Part shown: positions 1-9,638 of the stretch, piece after piece | How the letters are laid out: the number at the start of each line of letters is the position of its first letter | How positions within the stretch are numbered: the stretch's first letter is position 1 | From: Phormidium willei BDU 130791 | GTDB lineage: Bacteria > Cyanobacteriota > Cyanobacteriia > Cyanobacteriales > Geitlerinemataceae | Direction of reading: 5' to 3' | DNA length: 64,000 nucleotides | Assembly: GCA_001637315.1 (NCBI GenBank) | Contig: LSZA01000002.1 | Coordinates: 34,070-98,069 of the forward strand | The notes under the pieces: generated by a model | Seen by the model: the letters and a program-made list of their open reading frames with translations, nothing else | Databases searched by the model: none | What the model was told of the DNA's origin: nothing | Made by a program: the position numbers and the translations under genes

Positions 1-570
1 GAGAACGCCCGTAAACTCGAACCCGGGTATGACTCCCTCACTCCCGAGAAAAAAGCCGAAGCCTGTGACGAGGTGAAAGCCGTTCTCGAGGCGATTTGGG
101 AGACTCATGGAAACGGACAGTGGAAAGAGAAGATCATGGTGAACGATCGCATCGCCGATAGTATCTTCCAACAAATCCAAACCCGTCCCGCCGAATACTC
201 CATCCTCGCCACCATGAACCTCAACGGCGACTATCTCTCCGACGCCGCCGCCGCCATTGTCGGAGGCTTAGGAATGGCTCCGGGGGCCAACATTGGCGAT
301 ACCTGTGCCATCTTTGAAGCCACCCACGGAACCGCTCCCAAACACGCCGGACTCGATCGCATCAACCCCGGTTCCGTCATCCTCTCCAGCGTCATGATGT
401 TGGAATATATGGGATGGAACGAAGCCGCCGAACTGATCCAAAAAGGACTTGGAGCCGCCATTTCTAACGGCGAAGTGACCTATGACCTAGCACGTCTGTT
501 GGAACCCGCCGTCGAACCCCTAAAATGTTCCCAGTTCGCCGATGCCATCATCGCTCATTTTGACGACTAA
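1..570 (+). CDS. icd: NADP-dependent isocitrate dehydrogenase, C-terminal part (cut by left edge)
   Basis: The frame is open from base 1 and ends with TAA at 568-570, giving about 189 C-terminal residues. The enzyme oxidatively decarboxylates isocitrate to 2-oxoglutarate in the cytoplasm, which in cyanobacteria supplies the carbon skeleton for ammonium assimilation. The family core is visible: the stretch [17 protein letters not shown] followed by GMAPGANIG, then [11 protein letters not shown], which forms part of the NADP site, and [18 protein letters not shown]. The length left of the window cannot be seen. A pair of hairpins follows the stop and separates it from the convergent gene. Recognition is firm; the upstream part and operon context are unknown. 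Confidence 0.93.
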   Translation, partial: ENARKLEPGYDSLTPEKKAEACDEVKAVLEAIWETHGNGQWKEKIMVNDRIADSIFQQIQTRPAEYSILATMNLNGDYLSDAAAAIVGGLGMAPGANIGDTCAIFEATHGTAPKHAGLDRINPGSVILSSVMMLEYMGWNEAAELIQKGLGAAISNGEVTYDLARLLEPAVEPLKCSQFADAIIAHFDD

Positions 571-596
571 TTCAGGGACTCATTAAGAGACTTCTT

Positions 597-663
597 CAGA
601 CCTCATGATGTCATTTTAGTGAGGTCTGAAAACAGGCAGGGGTCATCGAAATGATGACCCCTG
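597..663. terminator. double hairpin between convergent genes
   Basis: Two perfect inverted repeats lie between icd and the convergent gene: CAGACCTCA (597-605) with TGAGGTCTG (620-628), and CAGGGGTCATC (637-647) with GATGACCCCTG (653-663), the latter with a 5-base loop. There is no strong T-tract, so this is a probable bidirectional terminator rather than a textbook one. Confidence 0.5.
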
Positions 664-684
664 TTGCCATAACCACCAGAATGA

Positions 685-2037
685 CTAAGGATTCGCAAAT
701 GTATTAATGCGTCCGCCACCAATGGCTCGGCCTGGCGGTGTCCGGGGTATCGAGAACGGCTCAGCCGGTTGAGTCTGGAAACTGTCCTGGCTCTCCGGCG
801 TTGCATTCATCGAACCATTAGGATATCCCGTTCCCCCATCAGGAATTGGACCCCGAAAAACCGCACCATTGGGATTCAACACATCACCCGGCATCTGCTG
901 ATAGGGATTAACCGACGGATTAGCATTATAACCGCCAATCGCCCCAGGATTTCCAACACTTCCATTTCCCATCCCCGTTTGTGGCGAAGTTGGGTTCCCA
1001 TAGGTAGGACGGCGATAGCCATTACTCGGATTCCCTGAAATCCCCGGATCAAAATCTCCCGCCGAGGACCCATAGGGGGTTCCGGTCTGAGTCTGAGGAG
1101 TCGCACCCGTTGCCGCGTTGGGATTATAAGGATATCCCGTAAAGGTAGACCCTCCCGTCTCAGATGGAGAAAATTGTCCAGCGGCCGGAGGAACCGGTCT
1201 CGCAAAGGCAGGGAGCGTTTCGGCTGACGTGGCTCGGCCATCAGCCGCCTCAGTCTCACCAGGCTCAGAGGTGGCTCCAGAAGTCCCGTTAAAGTCTGGT
1301 TGCAGAGACTCAGATGCCTGTTGTGATGTCGTCTGTTGTGACGTGTCGGGGAGGGGTTGCATCAATCCCAAAGAGCCAGTTCGTGGATTTGCCAACTGTT
1401 GGAATCCCAGTTCTAGGGGAGTTAGCTCCGGAGATGACGGTGTAGACGACGCTGTAGCCATCGTTCCTTGAGTTGGGGTGAACCCCCCCCCAAAGAATCC
1501 ATTTCCGGTTTCACGAGTGTTACGTGACGAGGAGGCGTTGTCGTCACGTCCATCTAACCCCAACCCTTGTAAAAACAGATTCGATGGAGCCGAAGCGTTC
1601 TCCTGAGACGAGTCGCTATTTCCATCATCGGACTCTGAAGAAATCTCCGGTTCAGGATTGGCCAGGAGTTCGAGGATGCGATCGATGTTTTCCTGACGGT
1701 CTGCGTTGGGATTCTCTATCGGGACTGGAGTCGGAGTTCCTTGCTGGGAAATAATTTGTTGTAATACGTCCGAACTGTCGATATCTGCGGCTATCCGAGC
1801 TTCTTCACCCGAGACCTCTCCCTCCCAGTTCGACACCGCGTCATTGTCCTCATTCCCGAAACCATCAAGGGAAAATTCTTCTGCCAGTTTACGCACTCCA
1901 TGACGGTCAACATATTCCCATGCCACCCCGAGAATCAAGACCACTCCTAAAATCGACAGCCAAATTGAGGGGTTTGTCAGAGTTCGCAGTTTCGCACGAA
2001 CCCGATGGATGGAGTTGGGCAGATGTTCAAGAGGCAT
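685..2037 (-). CDS. hypothetical single-pass membrane protein, Pro/Gly/Ser/Thr-rich
   Basis: 450 aa from an ATG at 2037. I do not recognise the family. Residues about 27-43 form one hydrophobic segment (IWLSILGVVLILGVAWEY) after a basic N-terminus (HRVRAKLR), so the long remainder is probably extracytoplasmic. The rest is low complexity, rich in N, P, G, S, T and Q (for example YPYNPNAATG, GYPNGSMNATPE), with an acidic stretch just after the membrane segment. Such composition suits an extended, disordered periplasmic or surface linker. It is co-oriented with and downstream of the TonB-like gene at 2226-3878, with 188 bases between them, so the two may act together. No enzymatic motif is visible. 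Confidence 0.6.
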   Translation of the reverse strand: MPLEHLPNSIHRVRAKLRTLTNPSIWLSILGVVLILGVAWEYVDRHGVRKLAEEFSLDGFGNEDNDAVSNWEGEVSGEEARIAADIDSSDVLQQIISQQGTPTPVPIENPNADRQENIDRILELLANPEPEISSESDDGNSDSSQENASAPSNLFLQGLGLDGRDDNASSSRNTRETGNGFFGGGFTPTQGTMATASSTPSSPELTPLELGFQQLANPRTGSLGLMQPLPDTSQQTTSQQASESLQPDFNGTSGATSEPGETEAADGRATSAETLPAFARPVPPAAGQFSPSETGGSTFTGYPYNPNAATGATPQTQTGTPYGSSAGDFDPGISGNPSNGYRRPTYGNPTSPQTGMGNGSVGNPGAIGGYNANPSVNPYQQMPGDVLNPNGAVFRGPIPDGGTGYPNGSMNATPESQDSFQTQPAEPFSIPRTPPGRAIGGGRINTFANP

Positions 2038-2110
2038 AAGGCGTCAACCCCGATGAGGCGTACAAGGACACTATCTCTAGTATATCAAATTTGAGAAGGC
2101 AAGAGGGGGG

Positions 2111-2131
2111 ATAGGGAACAGGGAACAGGGG
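2111..2131. repeat. GGGAACAGG microsatellite-like repeat
   Basis: ATAGGGAACAGGGAACAGGGG lies between the two Pro/Ser-rich genes. The same short tandem motif recurs at 33094-33119 and 34464-34513 within the hox operon. Confidence 0.7.
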
Positions 2132-2225
2132 ATACAAATAGCGTGGAGGTATAGCTTTGTAATCCCCCCTCTTTGCGGGGTATTTTGTGGTCAATAAGGT
2201 TAGGGGACTAGAGATTTTGGCAAAA

Positions 2226-3878
2226 TCATCGTTTCTTGGATTGAGGTGGGGTTGAGGACGGTTCTGGGGCTTGATTCACGCCGGGCGGAGATTTTTGCAC
2301 CGCATCCGTTGGCCCCTCTGTGGGAATTAAATCTACAACCATGACATCGGCCAGCACTGGGTCTGAGGCGGACGACTCTAGGTTTCGTTCTGCTAAGGCT
2401 TCGATTAGGATCTGACGAGCATACTGATCTAAGGCTTCATCACCCGTGACTTGGAGGGGATAGGGACTGGCTCCGAGGAGGTTCCCCGCCTGATCCTGGG
2501 TAATGGCAAAAACGACTCGTTGCGGTTGAGCGAGTCGTGATGAGGGAAGTTCTCGTTTCAGGACGATCGACGGTTCTTGCGGCAGGCTTAGGGACAGATC
2601 GGAATCATCAAGCCAAGTATCGAGCCAGGTTAGCCAACGCTCTTGAGCGGTTTCACTTAAATTTAGGGGGCTGATATAGGCCAAGGCTTGCTCGGGACCG
2701 AGACGGATCGGTTCTGAGGGTTCGGGTTCTGAGGGTTCGGGTTCTGAGGGTTCGGGTTCTGAGGGTTCGGGGTCGATCGCCTGAGCTGAGGGGGTAAAGT
2801 TAACCTGGAACCAATAGGCTCGGTACTGGTCTTGTTCAGGGAATGGGGTGTTGTTAAAAATGTTTTCGAGGAGTGGCTGTAAGAGCAGATCCGGACTGGC
2901 GGGTAAGGGACTGAGCTGATCGACGCGTCCATCGGGGGCTACCAAAACCCCGACGTAAAAGGACTGGCCCAGGAAACGTTCATAGGCGGGTTGTGGCGGC
3001 AACGTCCCTTCAATGACTTGCGGATCTCGTTGACTCCAAACACGGGTATTGTCTTCGAGGCTGGGGTTGGCTTCGTAAACCTGCCCCAGCCAAGCGTGGT
3101 AGTCACCCACGATCGCCATCCCGGGGCGATAACCATCTCCACTGGGGGTGATGCCGGCCTGTTCGGTTCCCCCTTCAGACTCAGGCGGGGGAGAATCGGT
3201 CGAGGGCAGGTCTTTTTTCTCTTCTAGGAGGTCTTGTTGGCTCGACTCCGTGCTAAGGTCCGGCGAGGTCGGGTCTGATGGCCGACTGGGATAGCTGCGA
3301 TCGCGTTGGATGTCCTCCCATTGCTGTTGATACTGTTGCCAGATATCTTCGTATTCCGACGATGAATAATCCTGAGAGGATGTCCCCGGATTACGGTAGG
3401 TATAACTCTCGTAACTCTGACTCATCGGCGGAGGGGTCGCTGAGGGCGTAAACTGCTCTTCCCAGCTAGTCCAGCGATCTTGAATTGAATCGCGGCTTGC
3501 TGGTGAATCATCCGCTGGCGGAGGAGGCGGAAAGCTCGAACGATTTGAGAGTGACGGCGGCACCGTTGAGCTGAAGTTCTGTTCAAAATCAAACCCCGAG
3601 GCCCCGGCCCCAAACTCCTGAGTTGCAGAGGGTGCGAATTGGGCCAGTTCTTGTGGGGTGAGTTCGACGACATGACTATCAAGGATGCGATCGCCCTGAG
3701 GGTCTTGGTTTAAGCCAATGAACGGGAGAGAGGCCGCCACGGCCCCATGAAGGCCAACGGAAATGGCGATCGCCAACAGGTTCGGCTCAAGCAGGCTGTG
3801 TCGTAGCCGTTGCCAGGGAGTCGATGGCCCCATGGTAGGGTGAGCCGGGGTGGAGTGAAGTTGGGACGCCTCAGACAT
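2226..3878 (-). CDS. TonB-like energy-transducer family protein with Pro-rich linker
   Basis: 550 aa from an ATG at 3878. After a basic patch (WQRLRHSLLEPNLL) there is one membrane segment at about residues 36-56 with the pattern AIAISVGLHGAVAASLP, which is very like the N-terminal anchor of TonB proteins. A long S/P/Q/D-rich linker follows, including four copies of the unit EPSEP. Two later stretches, about 290-350 and 440-515, could be small folded domains. No classical TonB C-terminal YP motif stood out, so assignment as a true energy transducer is inference from the anchor and architecture. ExbB/ExbD partners are not in the window. The 450-aa protein lies downstream on the same strand. 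Confidence 0.6.
   Translation of the reverse strand: MSEASQLHSTPAHPTMGPSTPWQRLRHSLLEPNLLAIAISVGLHGAVAASLPFIGLNQDPQGDRILDSHVVELTPQELAQFAPSATQEFGAGASGFDFEQNFSSTVPPSLSNRSSFPPPPPADDSPASRDSIQDRWTSWEEQFTPSATPPPMSQSYESYTYRNPGTSSQDYSSSEYEDIWQQYQQQWEDIQRDRSYPSRPSDPTSPDLSTESSQQDLLEEKKDLPSTDSPPPESEGGTEQAGITPSGDGYRPGMAIVGDYHAWLGQVYEANPSLEDNTRVWSQRDPQVIEGTLPPQPAYERFLGQSFYVGVLVAPDGRVDQLSPLPASPDLLLQPLLENIFNNTPFPEQDQYRAYWFQVNFTPSAQAIDPEPSEPEPSEPEPSEPEPSEPIRLGPEQALAYISPLNLSETAQERWLTWLDTWLDDSDLSLSLPQEPSIVLKRELPSSRLAQPQRVVFAITQDQAGNLLGASPYPLQVTGDEALDQYARQILIEALAERNLESSASDPVLADVMVVDLIPTEGPTDAVQKSPPGVNQAPEPSSTPPQSKKR
2710..2769. repeat. four exact 15-bp tandem copies (EPSEP repeats)
   Basis: The unit GGTTCTGAGGGTTCG repeats four times without change at 2710, 2725, 2740 and 2755, inside the TonB-like gene. 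It is in frame and encodes the SEPEP linker. Exact copies suggest recent expansion and likely length variation between strains. Confidence 0.95.
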
Positions 3879-4174
3879 ACAGGTAATCGTTCAGGTAATC
3901 GTTGAGGAAAAATTAACTCAAAATGCTCAGGCCGACGAGGCTCCTCTCAAGCAGGAGCCGTCACCTGGATCATGAATGTTGGTAGTCTAGCAATTTTACG
4001 GAGTTGCGATCGCGAAATCGGTACAGTCCCCTAGCTGAGACCTTCTAGCCGAGACCTTAGATGGGATATTGGATCAGATATCAGGCCACTCGCTCTTGTG
4101 AACTCTGTTGACGACAAAACAGGGAATGGCAGAACATCCCCTGTTCCTCGATCTCGTCTGGGATCTGGTCTGTG

Positions 4175-5644
4175 TCAGCGACTGGCTAAGATACAGCCCG
4201 AACGAGGCGGTAACTCAAACGAGATCACGGTTCCGTCACTACGAAGACTCTGAGCCGTTGACATGTCTCCGTACTTTAACTCTAAACCTTTAGCTGTTGG
4301 AGATAGGGTTTCTAGGTTCAGTTGCTCCGGCTCATCTCCCGCATTCACGGCGACGATCGCATCGTCAGCCCCGGGAAGAGTGCGTACAAACGCATAGAGA
4401 CTATCCTGAGCCAATAAAATCTCATAATGGCCGGTTCGTAGGGCCGGATATTGATGGCGCAAAGCGATCAGTTGACGATACATTTGATAAACATCTTGAT
4501 TCCACTGTTGGGAATCGGGAAAGGTTTTACGACAATCGGGATCATGACCACCGTTTAGCCCCACTTCATCACCATAGTAGATACAGGGTGCGCCGGGAAA
4601 GGTCATCTTCAGCAGGGCCGCCAGCTTGAAACTAGGAATATCTTCGCTGGCCAGGGTCACCATACGTGGGGTATCGTGGCTATCGAGAAGATTGAGTTGA
4701 GCCAGTTGAATCTCCCAGGGATAGAGATCTAAGAGATCCTGAATTTTTTGTCCATACTCCTGGGCGTTGAGGGCGGGATAGGGGTCATAATCATGAAATT
4801 CGACGAATTCTCGGACGACGCGATCGCCGGCCACATAGGCGATCGTCGGTCCGGTAAACTCGTAGTTCATCACCGCATCAAACTGGGTTCCATCGAGCCA
4901 TCGGACAGCATCTTTCCAGACTTCTCCAACGATATAAGCCTCAGGGTTCAGGGCCTTGATGCGATCGCGAAACTCGACCCAGAAACCGGGTGTTTTCACT
5001 TCAAACGGAACATCTAAGCGCCAACCGTCAATGCCCTGGCGAATCCAATGTTCGCCCACCTGCATGATATATTCGCGTACATCGGGGTTATCGTGGTTAA
5101 ATTGGGGCAAAGCGCGATTGCCCACCCAACTGACGTAATTGGCTGGCAGCTCGCCGTCATAGGCGCTCAGGGGCCATTTTTCAATGCGAAACCAATCGAG
5201 CCAGGGAGAATGGGGGCCATTTTCGAGAATATCGTTAAAGAAGTAAAAGCCGCGACTGGCATGGTTAAATACACCATCAATGACGATCTTCATCTCTCGT
5301 TCATGGGCGCGATCGAGAAGGGCGGCAAAGGCATCATTTCCCCCTAAAATGGGGTCAATTTGATAGTAATCGTGGGTGTGATAGCGATGGTTACAGGCTG
5401 ATTGAAAAATCGGGGTGAGATAAATGGCGGTAATCCCCAAATCTTGGAGATAGTCTAACTGATCAATGACCCCCCAGAGATTGCCTCCTTTATAGCCTTG
5501 GGGAGTGGGAGGATCACTCCAGGGTTCAAACTGGTTGGGATTTGTCGAGAGTTGTCCCGGATAATCGTCGCGTTTGGCGAAGCGATCGGGGAAGATTTGG
5601 TAGAATACGGCGTGCTTAACCCAATCTGGGGTTTGTACTTGCAT
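4175..5644 (-). CDS. GH13 alpha-amylase family glycosidase (cyclomaltodextrinase/neopullulanase-like)
   Basis: 489 aa from an ATG at 5644. The protein begins directly at the catalytic barrel (PDWVKHAVFYQIFPDRF), with no N-terminal starch-binding domain. The family's conserved regions are all present: region I DGVFNH near residue 123; region II GWRLDVPFEV with the nucleophile Asp211; region III IVGEVW with the general acid Glu241; region IV LLDSHDT with Asp324. YKGGNLWGVIDQLDYL is typical of neopullulanase/cyclomaltodextrinase subfamilies, which hydrolyse alpha-1,4 (and some alpha-1,6) bonds in maltodextrins. The absence of a signal peptide suggests a cytoplasmic role in glycogen or maltodextrin turnover. 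Its start codon overlaps by two bases the longest possible frame of the divergent pentapeptide-repeat gene. Confidence 0.88.
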   Translation of the reverse strand: MQVQTPDWVKHAVFYQIFPDRFAKRDDYPGQLSTNPNQFEPWSDPPTPQGYKGGNLWGVIDQLDYLQDLGITAIYLTPIFQSACNHRYHTHDYYQIDPILGGNDAFAALLDRAHEREMKIVIDGVFNHASRGFYFFNDILENGPHSPWLDWFRIEKWPLSAYDGELPANYVSWVGNRALPQFNHDNPDVREYIMQVGEHWIRQGIDGWRLDVPFEVKTPGFWVEFRDRIKALNPEAYIVGEVWKDAVRWLDGTQFDAVMNYEFTGPTIAYVAGDRVVREFVEFHDYDPYPALNAQEYGQKIQDLLDLYPWEIQLAQLNLLDSHDTPRMVTLASEDIPSFKLAALLKMTFPGAPCIYYGDEVGLNGGHDPDCRKTFPDSQQWNQDVYQMYRQLIALRHQYPALRTGHYEILLAQDSLYAFVRTLPGADDAIVAVNAGDEPEQLNLETLSPTAKGLELKYGDMSTAQSLRSDGTVISFELPPRSGCILASR

Positions 5645-5735
5645 GAGTTTTTTGTACGATCTGCTAGGGCTATCTTACCGGCATACTTTCTATCGTCCCA
5701 TTTTGACACGCTCATTGAGGCGATCGCGGACCTCG

Positions 5736-7904
5736 ATGACTATCCTCATCGGGCTAGTTTGTCTGGGATTGATGCTTTTCTCTGGCCCCGTTCTGGCTGA
5801 GGGGATAGACCCCCCATTGCTCACTGAGGCGGTCTTACAAGAACGTCTCAACGCTGTTTCTGTGGATGCAACTGTGGATGAAGAAGACGCCATCGTTGAT
5901 TTAAGCCACTTCACCATTGATTTACGCCCCAGTCATCAACGAGACAACGGCGAACCCTTTGCCAACTACTTTTATCAGCAACTACAACCGCATTTAAGTC
6001 GAACGTATCCGGTTCCAGAACTCGACTTAAGTGAGTCTCACATTCAAGGGATTTTTAGGATTCAACCGTTGAGTTTAAATGTCCCGTTGTATGGACAACA
6101 GCTTTCACTTTTATTGTCAGAAGATGAGCGAACACAGCTCGAGCGCGATCGCCGCCGTCGCTCTCAGTTACAACAACTGGCAACCACCGTCTTATCAAAT
6201 TCCCAAAACTCCAATCATCATGATTTCCAAGTTCGTATTTTTCGGGGTCAACTCAACCTGAAAAATACCCGTTTTTTGGGAAACGTCGATTGGAGCAACA
6301 CCTTCTTTTTGAGTGGACTCAATGCCCAGGGAGCCATCTTTGAGAAATCCCTACAAAGTCCTGAATCTCGATTTAGTCAAACCTTTAATGTCAATCAAGC
6401 TCAATTTCTGGGCTCGGTTTCATTTCATAAAAGCATCTTTTTTACGGATTCCACTTGGACTAACGTGCAATTTCTAGGAGAACCCAACTTTACCGGAGCG
6501 ACATTTGAGGGATCGGTCAATTTTCGCGCTAGTCGATTTAAGGCTCTCACTAAATTTGAAGGCAGCAAATTTAGTAAAACTGCGGATTTTTCGGGAACCA
6601 CATGGCATAGTCGTGCCGATTTTGCGACAGCCAAGTTTGGGCAAGCACTTTATCTTACAAACGCCCTCATTCTTGACCGTTTCAGCTTTCGAGAAGCCCA
6701 ATTTCTCGAAGCCGTGAATCTCCGAGAAGCGAGCTTTCAAAAAATACTGGATTTTAGTGACGCTCAGTTTAGCCAAAATGCCTATCTCAACATTTCCAAC
6801 TTAACCTTTGACGCCAGTGACGCTCAACTGATGGGCAATCCTGGTAAAATTGGCAAGGTTTTATCGATTCCTACTTTACAGGGTAATGAAAACCTCTTGA
6901 TTAATCTTGTCCGAAACTTTCGGGAATTAGAGCAAATTGAGGATGCCAATCAAGTTAACTATACGCGAGTTCTCTTGGTTCAGCGAGATTTATTTAAACG
7001 CGTGTTTGCTAGTAATCTTAACACGGCATCTCGCGAAACCTTACGACAAATCGGCTTTTCTCAAAGACAAATCGCCGAAATTGTACAGCATCGCCAAGAC
7101 CAGTTATTTTCAAGCTTAAGTGAGCTATTAACCCTAGAAACCGTGTCTTTGGCGACCTACACCAACGTTCGCGATCGCCTGATTGCCGCGCCGGCCACAA
7201 CATGGAAAGCGCGACTTTATCTTTGTGGTAAACTCCTTTTTGTGACTCTATTGTTGGCCTTAAGTCGCTATGGAACCAGCTTTGCCCTAATGATGGGAGT
7301 CGGTGCGATCGCCATCGCCTATTTTGGCTGCCTATTTTGGCTCATTGACCGCTATCGTCGCCACCGTCCTCAATCCCTTGTGCCGACGTGGTTTGAAATC
7401 ACCTGTATGGGACTCACAACAGCCGTTATTTGTCTCATCGGAATACTAACTATCATCCAAAACTCCCCACAACCTTGGCTAACCTTCACCTGTTTAGGTG
7501 TCGTCATGTTTCCCATCCCCGGTCTATTGACAGTTCGCATATATCAGCAAGGACGCTACCATGACCTCATGGAGATCTCTTATTTCGTCGAAGATGGAGC
7601 CTTTCGGGAATTGCGCTTAATGGTCAGTCGTTTGCCGATTATGCCTCGCTTTCCCTTCTTCCGCGATCGCTTTGAACCCATTTTGAGCGATCGCCGTTGG
7701 GGATGGCTCAATTACTATGATTTCAGCCTCAACAATCTACTCAAATTTGGCTTTAACGATATCCGGCTGCGCGATCGACATATCCCCGGCTTAATTACCG
7801 CCTTAGCCTGGTATCAATGGGGACTCGGAATTTTATACATTAGTCTATTATTTTGGACATTATCCCGAACCATCCCCGGCTTAAACCTCTTTCTCTATCT
7901 CTAA
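5736..7904 (+). CDS. pentapeptide-repeat protein with signal segment and C-terminal membrane domain
   Basis: The ATG at 5736 gives 722 aa and opens straight into a signal-like segment (MTILIGLVCLGLMLFSG...VLA). A longer frame from 5643 adds 31 basic residues but would overlap the divergent amylase start, so I prefer 5736. Residues about 160-340 carry loose pentapeptide repeats (ANFSG, VNFRAS, ADFSGT, ADFATA, VNLREAS style), which fold as a right-handed beta helix. A middle region looks like a helix-hairpin-helix stretch (LRQIGFSQRQIAEIV), and the C-terminal third has about five hydrophobic helices (from CGKLLFVTLLLALSRYG to the final LGILYISLLFW). Combined, this is a membrane protein with a beta-helical extracytoplasmic sensor-like domain; the function is unknown. 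Confidence 0.75.
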   Translation: MTILIGLVCLGLMLFSGPVLAEGIDPPLLTEAVLQERLNAVSVDATVDEEDAIVDLSHFTIDLRPSHQRDNGEPFANYFYQQLQPHLSRTYPVPELDLSESHIQGIFRIQPLSLNVPLYGQQLSLLLSEDERTQLERDRRRRSQLQQLATTVLSNSQNSNHHDFQVRIFRGQLNLKNTRFLGNVDWSNTFFLSGLNAQGAIFEKSLQSPESRFSQTFNVNQAQFLGSVSFHKSIFFTDSTWTNVQFLGEPNFTGATFEGSVNFRASRFKALTKFEGSKFSKTADFSGTTWHSRADFATAKFGQALYLTNALILDRFSFREAQFLEAVNLREASFQKILDFSDAQFSQNAYLNISNLTFDASDAQLMGNPGKIGKVLSIPTLQGNENLLINLVRNFRELEQIEDANQVNYTRVLLVQRDLFKRVFASNLNTASRETLRQIGFSQRQIAEIVQHRQDQLFSSLSELLTLETVSLATYTNVRDRLIAAPATTWKARLYLCGKLLFVTLLLALSRYGTSFALMMGVGAIAIAYFGCLFWLIDRYRRHRPQSLVPTWFEITCMGLTTAVICLIGILTIIQNSPQPWLTFTCLGVVMFPIPGLLTVRIYQQGRYHDLMEISYFVEDGAFRELRLMVSRLPIMPRFPFFRDRFEPILSDRRWGWLNYYDFSLNNLLKFGFNDIRLRDRHIPGLITALAWYQWGLGILYISLLFWTLSRTIPGLNLFLYL

Positions 7905-7992
7905 CCCAGAGCGAGACCGCAGATCACTCAGCCAAACTCAGCCAAACCCAATTCACCCAACATCAAGGCTAAATCATAACGAACACCACACC

Positions 7993-9453
7993 ATGCTGCG
8001 AACCCTAATTTGGCATCGCCATAACCTACGACTGTGCGATCGCCGTGACCTTCAACAGCTTCAAACATCCCACGGCCAACTGATTCTCCTATACTGTTTT
8101 GACCCCCGCGAGTTTTCCACAACCGCCTTCGGCTTCCCCAAAACCGGAGCCTATCGTAGCCAATTTCTCCGGGAATCCGTCGCCAACTTACGGGAAAATC
8201 TACGTCAGCGAGGAAGTGACTTACTCATCCGCCAGGGGAAACCCGAACAGATTATTCCCGAACTCGTCAAAACCCTCAACATTGACCAAGTTTGCTTTGA
8301 AGCCGAAGTCACTCGGGAAGAACAACAGGTTGAACACGCACTGCGTCAGGCCTTACAACCCCTAGGAACTCACATCCAAACCCATTGGGGAGCCAGCCTA
8401 TACCACCCGAGTCAGCTTCCCTTTGAGATTGAGCAACTTCCCGATGTCTTTACCCAATTCCGCAAGGCCGTCGAAAACTCGACCCCCATTTCCCCTCCCG
8501 CACCTGCCTTAGAGCGGTTCCCACCCCTTCCCGAGATAGACGTGGGAGAACTTCCTAGTTTAGCCAGCTTAGGTGTTGACTCACCCCAAACCGACTCACG
8601 GTCTGTTTTGGCGTTCCAAGGTGGCGAGTCCGCTGGGATGCAGCGATTACAAGACTATATCTGGAGAGGGGACTGTCTGCGCAACTATAAACTCACCCGT
8701 AACGGGATGTTGGGAGCTGACTATTCCTCCAAGTTCTCGCCGTGGTTAGCCTTGGGATGTCTCTCACCCCGCTCGATTGTGGCCGAAGTGCGGCGGTATG
8801 AACAGGAACGAGTGGCGAATCAGTCTACCTATTGGTTGGTGTTTGAACTGCTTTGGCGAGATTATTTTCGCTTTATGGCGGCCAAATATGGCGATCGCCT
8901 TTTCTATCGCTCTGGGTTACAAGGACGTCTGATTGACTGGCAACAGGATTGGCCCTTGTTTGACTCTTGGCGTTCAGGAATGACCGGATATCCCCTCGTC
9001 GATGCCAATATGCGAGAGTTAGCCGCCACCGGGTTTATGTCTAATCGCGGCCGACAAAATGTGGCGAGTTTCTTGACCAAAAATTTAGGGATTGATTGGC
9101 GGATGGGAGCCGAATGGTTTGAGTCTCTGTTAATTGATTATGATGTGTGCAGCAATTGGGGAAATTGGACCTATACCGCTGGTGTCGGCAATGATGCGCG
9201 AGGGTTCCGTTATTTTAATATCCCCAAACAGTCTCAGGATTATGACCCCAAAGGCGAGTATGTCAAACACTGGCTGCCGGAGTTGGCCGCTGTTCCCGGC
9301 GATCGCATTCATCAGATCTATCGTCTCAAGGCGGGAGAGTTAGGCAAATATGGGGTCAATCTTGGCGTCGATTATCCCCCACCCGTGGTGGATTTGGCGG
9401 ACTCTTTAGCGGTGAATCAGCAGCGGTACGAGAGTGCGATCGCCTTGCACTAG
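7993..9453 (+). CDS. cryptochrome DASH (photolyase family)
   Basis: 486 aa from an ATG at 7993. An N-terminal alpha/beta antenna-binding domain (TLIWHRHNLRL, LLYCFDPREF) is followed by the DASH marker PDVFTQFRKAVE near residue 150. The FAD-binding helical domain contains NYKLTRNGMLGADYSSK, SPWLALGCLSPRSI and LLWRDYFRFMAAKYG, and the C-terminal core has NWGNWTYTAGVGNDARGFR and FNIPKQSQDYDPKGEYV. Family members bind FAD and methenyltetrahydrofolate and act as blue-light receptors and repair enzymes for cyclobutane dimers in single-stranded DNA. The length is standard. Single gene; 88 bases downstream of the pentapeptide-repeat gene, so the two could share a transcript. Confidence 0.92.
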   Translation: MLRTLIWHRHNLRLCDRRDLQQLQTSHGQLILLYCFDPREFSTTAFGFPKTGAYRSQFLRESVANLRENLRQRGSDLLIRQGKPEQIIPELVKTLNIDQVCFEAEVTREEQQVEHALRQALQPLGTHIQTHWGASLYHPSQLPFEIEQLPDVFTQFRKAVENSTPISPPAPALERFPPLPEIDVGELPSLASLGVDSPQTDSRSVLAFQGGESAGMQRLQDYIWRGDCLRNYKLTRNGMLGADYSSKFSPWLALGCLSPRSIVAEVRRYEQERVANQSTYWLVFELLWRDYFRFMAAKYGDRLFYRSGLQGRLIDWQQDWPLFDSWRSGMTGYPLVDANMRELAATGFMSNRGRQNVASFLTKNLGIDWRMGAEWFESLLIDYDVCSNWGNWTYTAGVGNDARGFRYFNIPKQSQDYDPKGEYVKHWLPELAAVPGDRIHQIYRLKAGELGKYGVNLGVDYPPPVVDLADSLAVNQQRYESAIALH

Positions 9454-9466
9454 CGCTCGACTCCTA

Positions 9467-9508
9467 TGGCTTGCAAGCCAATTAGCCGCAAGGTATCTCC
9501 CTTGCGGC
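9467..9508. repeat. palindrome plus hairpin after Cry-DASH
   Basis: TGGCTTGCAAGCCA (9467-9480) is a perfect 14-base palindrome, followed immediately by GCCGCAAG (9485-9492) paired with CTTGCGGC (9501-9508). It sits between convergent genes; it could terminate transcription, though there is no T-tract. Confidence 0.45.
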
Positions 9509-9638
9509 CGACGGCTGTATTAAACGTAAGAATTATAGAGATGTCTTCGAGAGCGAATAAGATGCACGCAGAGGTTAAAAACTTTCAAAAATTAAATCGA
9601 ATGCACTAGCATTTCCATGGAGCCTTCGCTGAGGAGAT

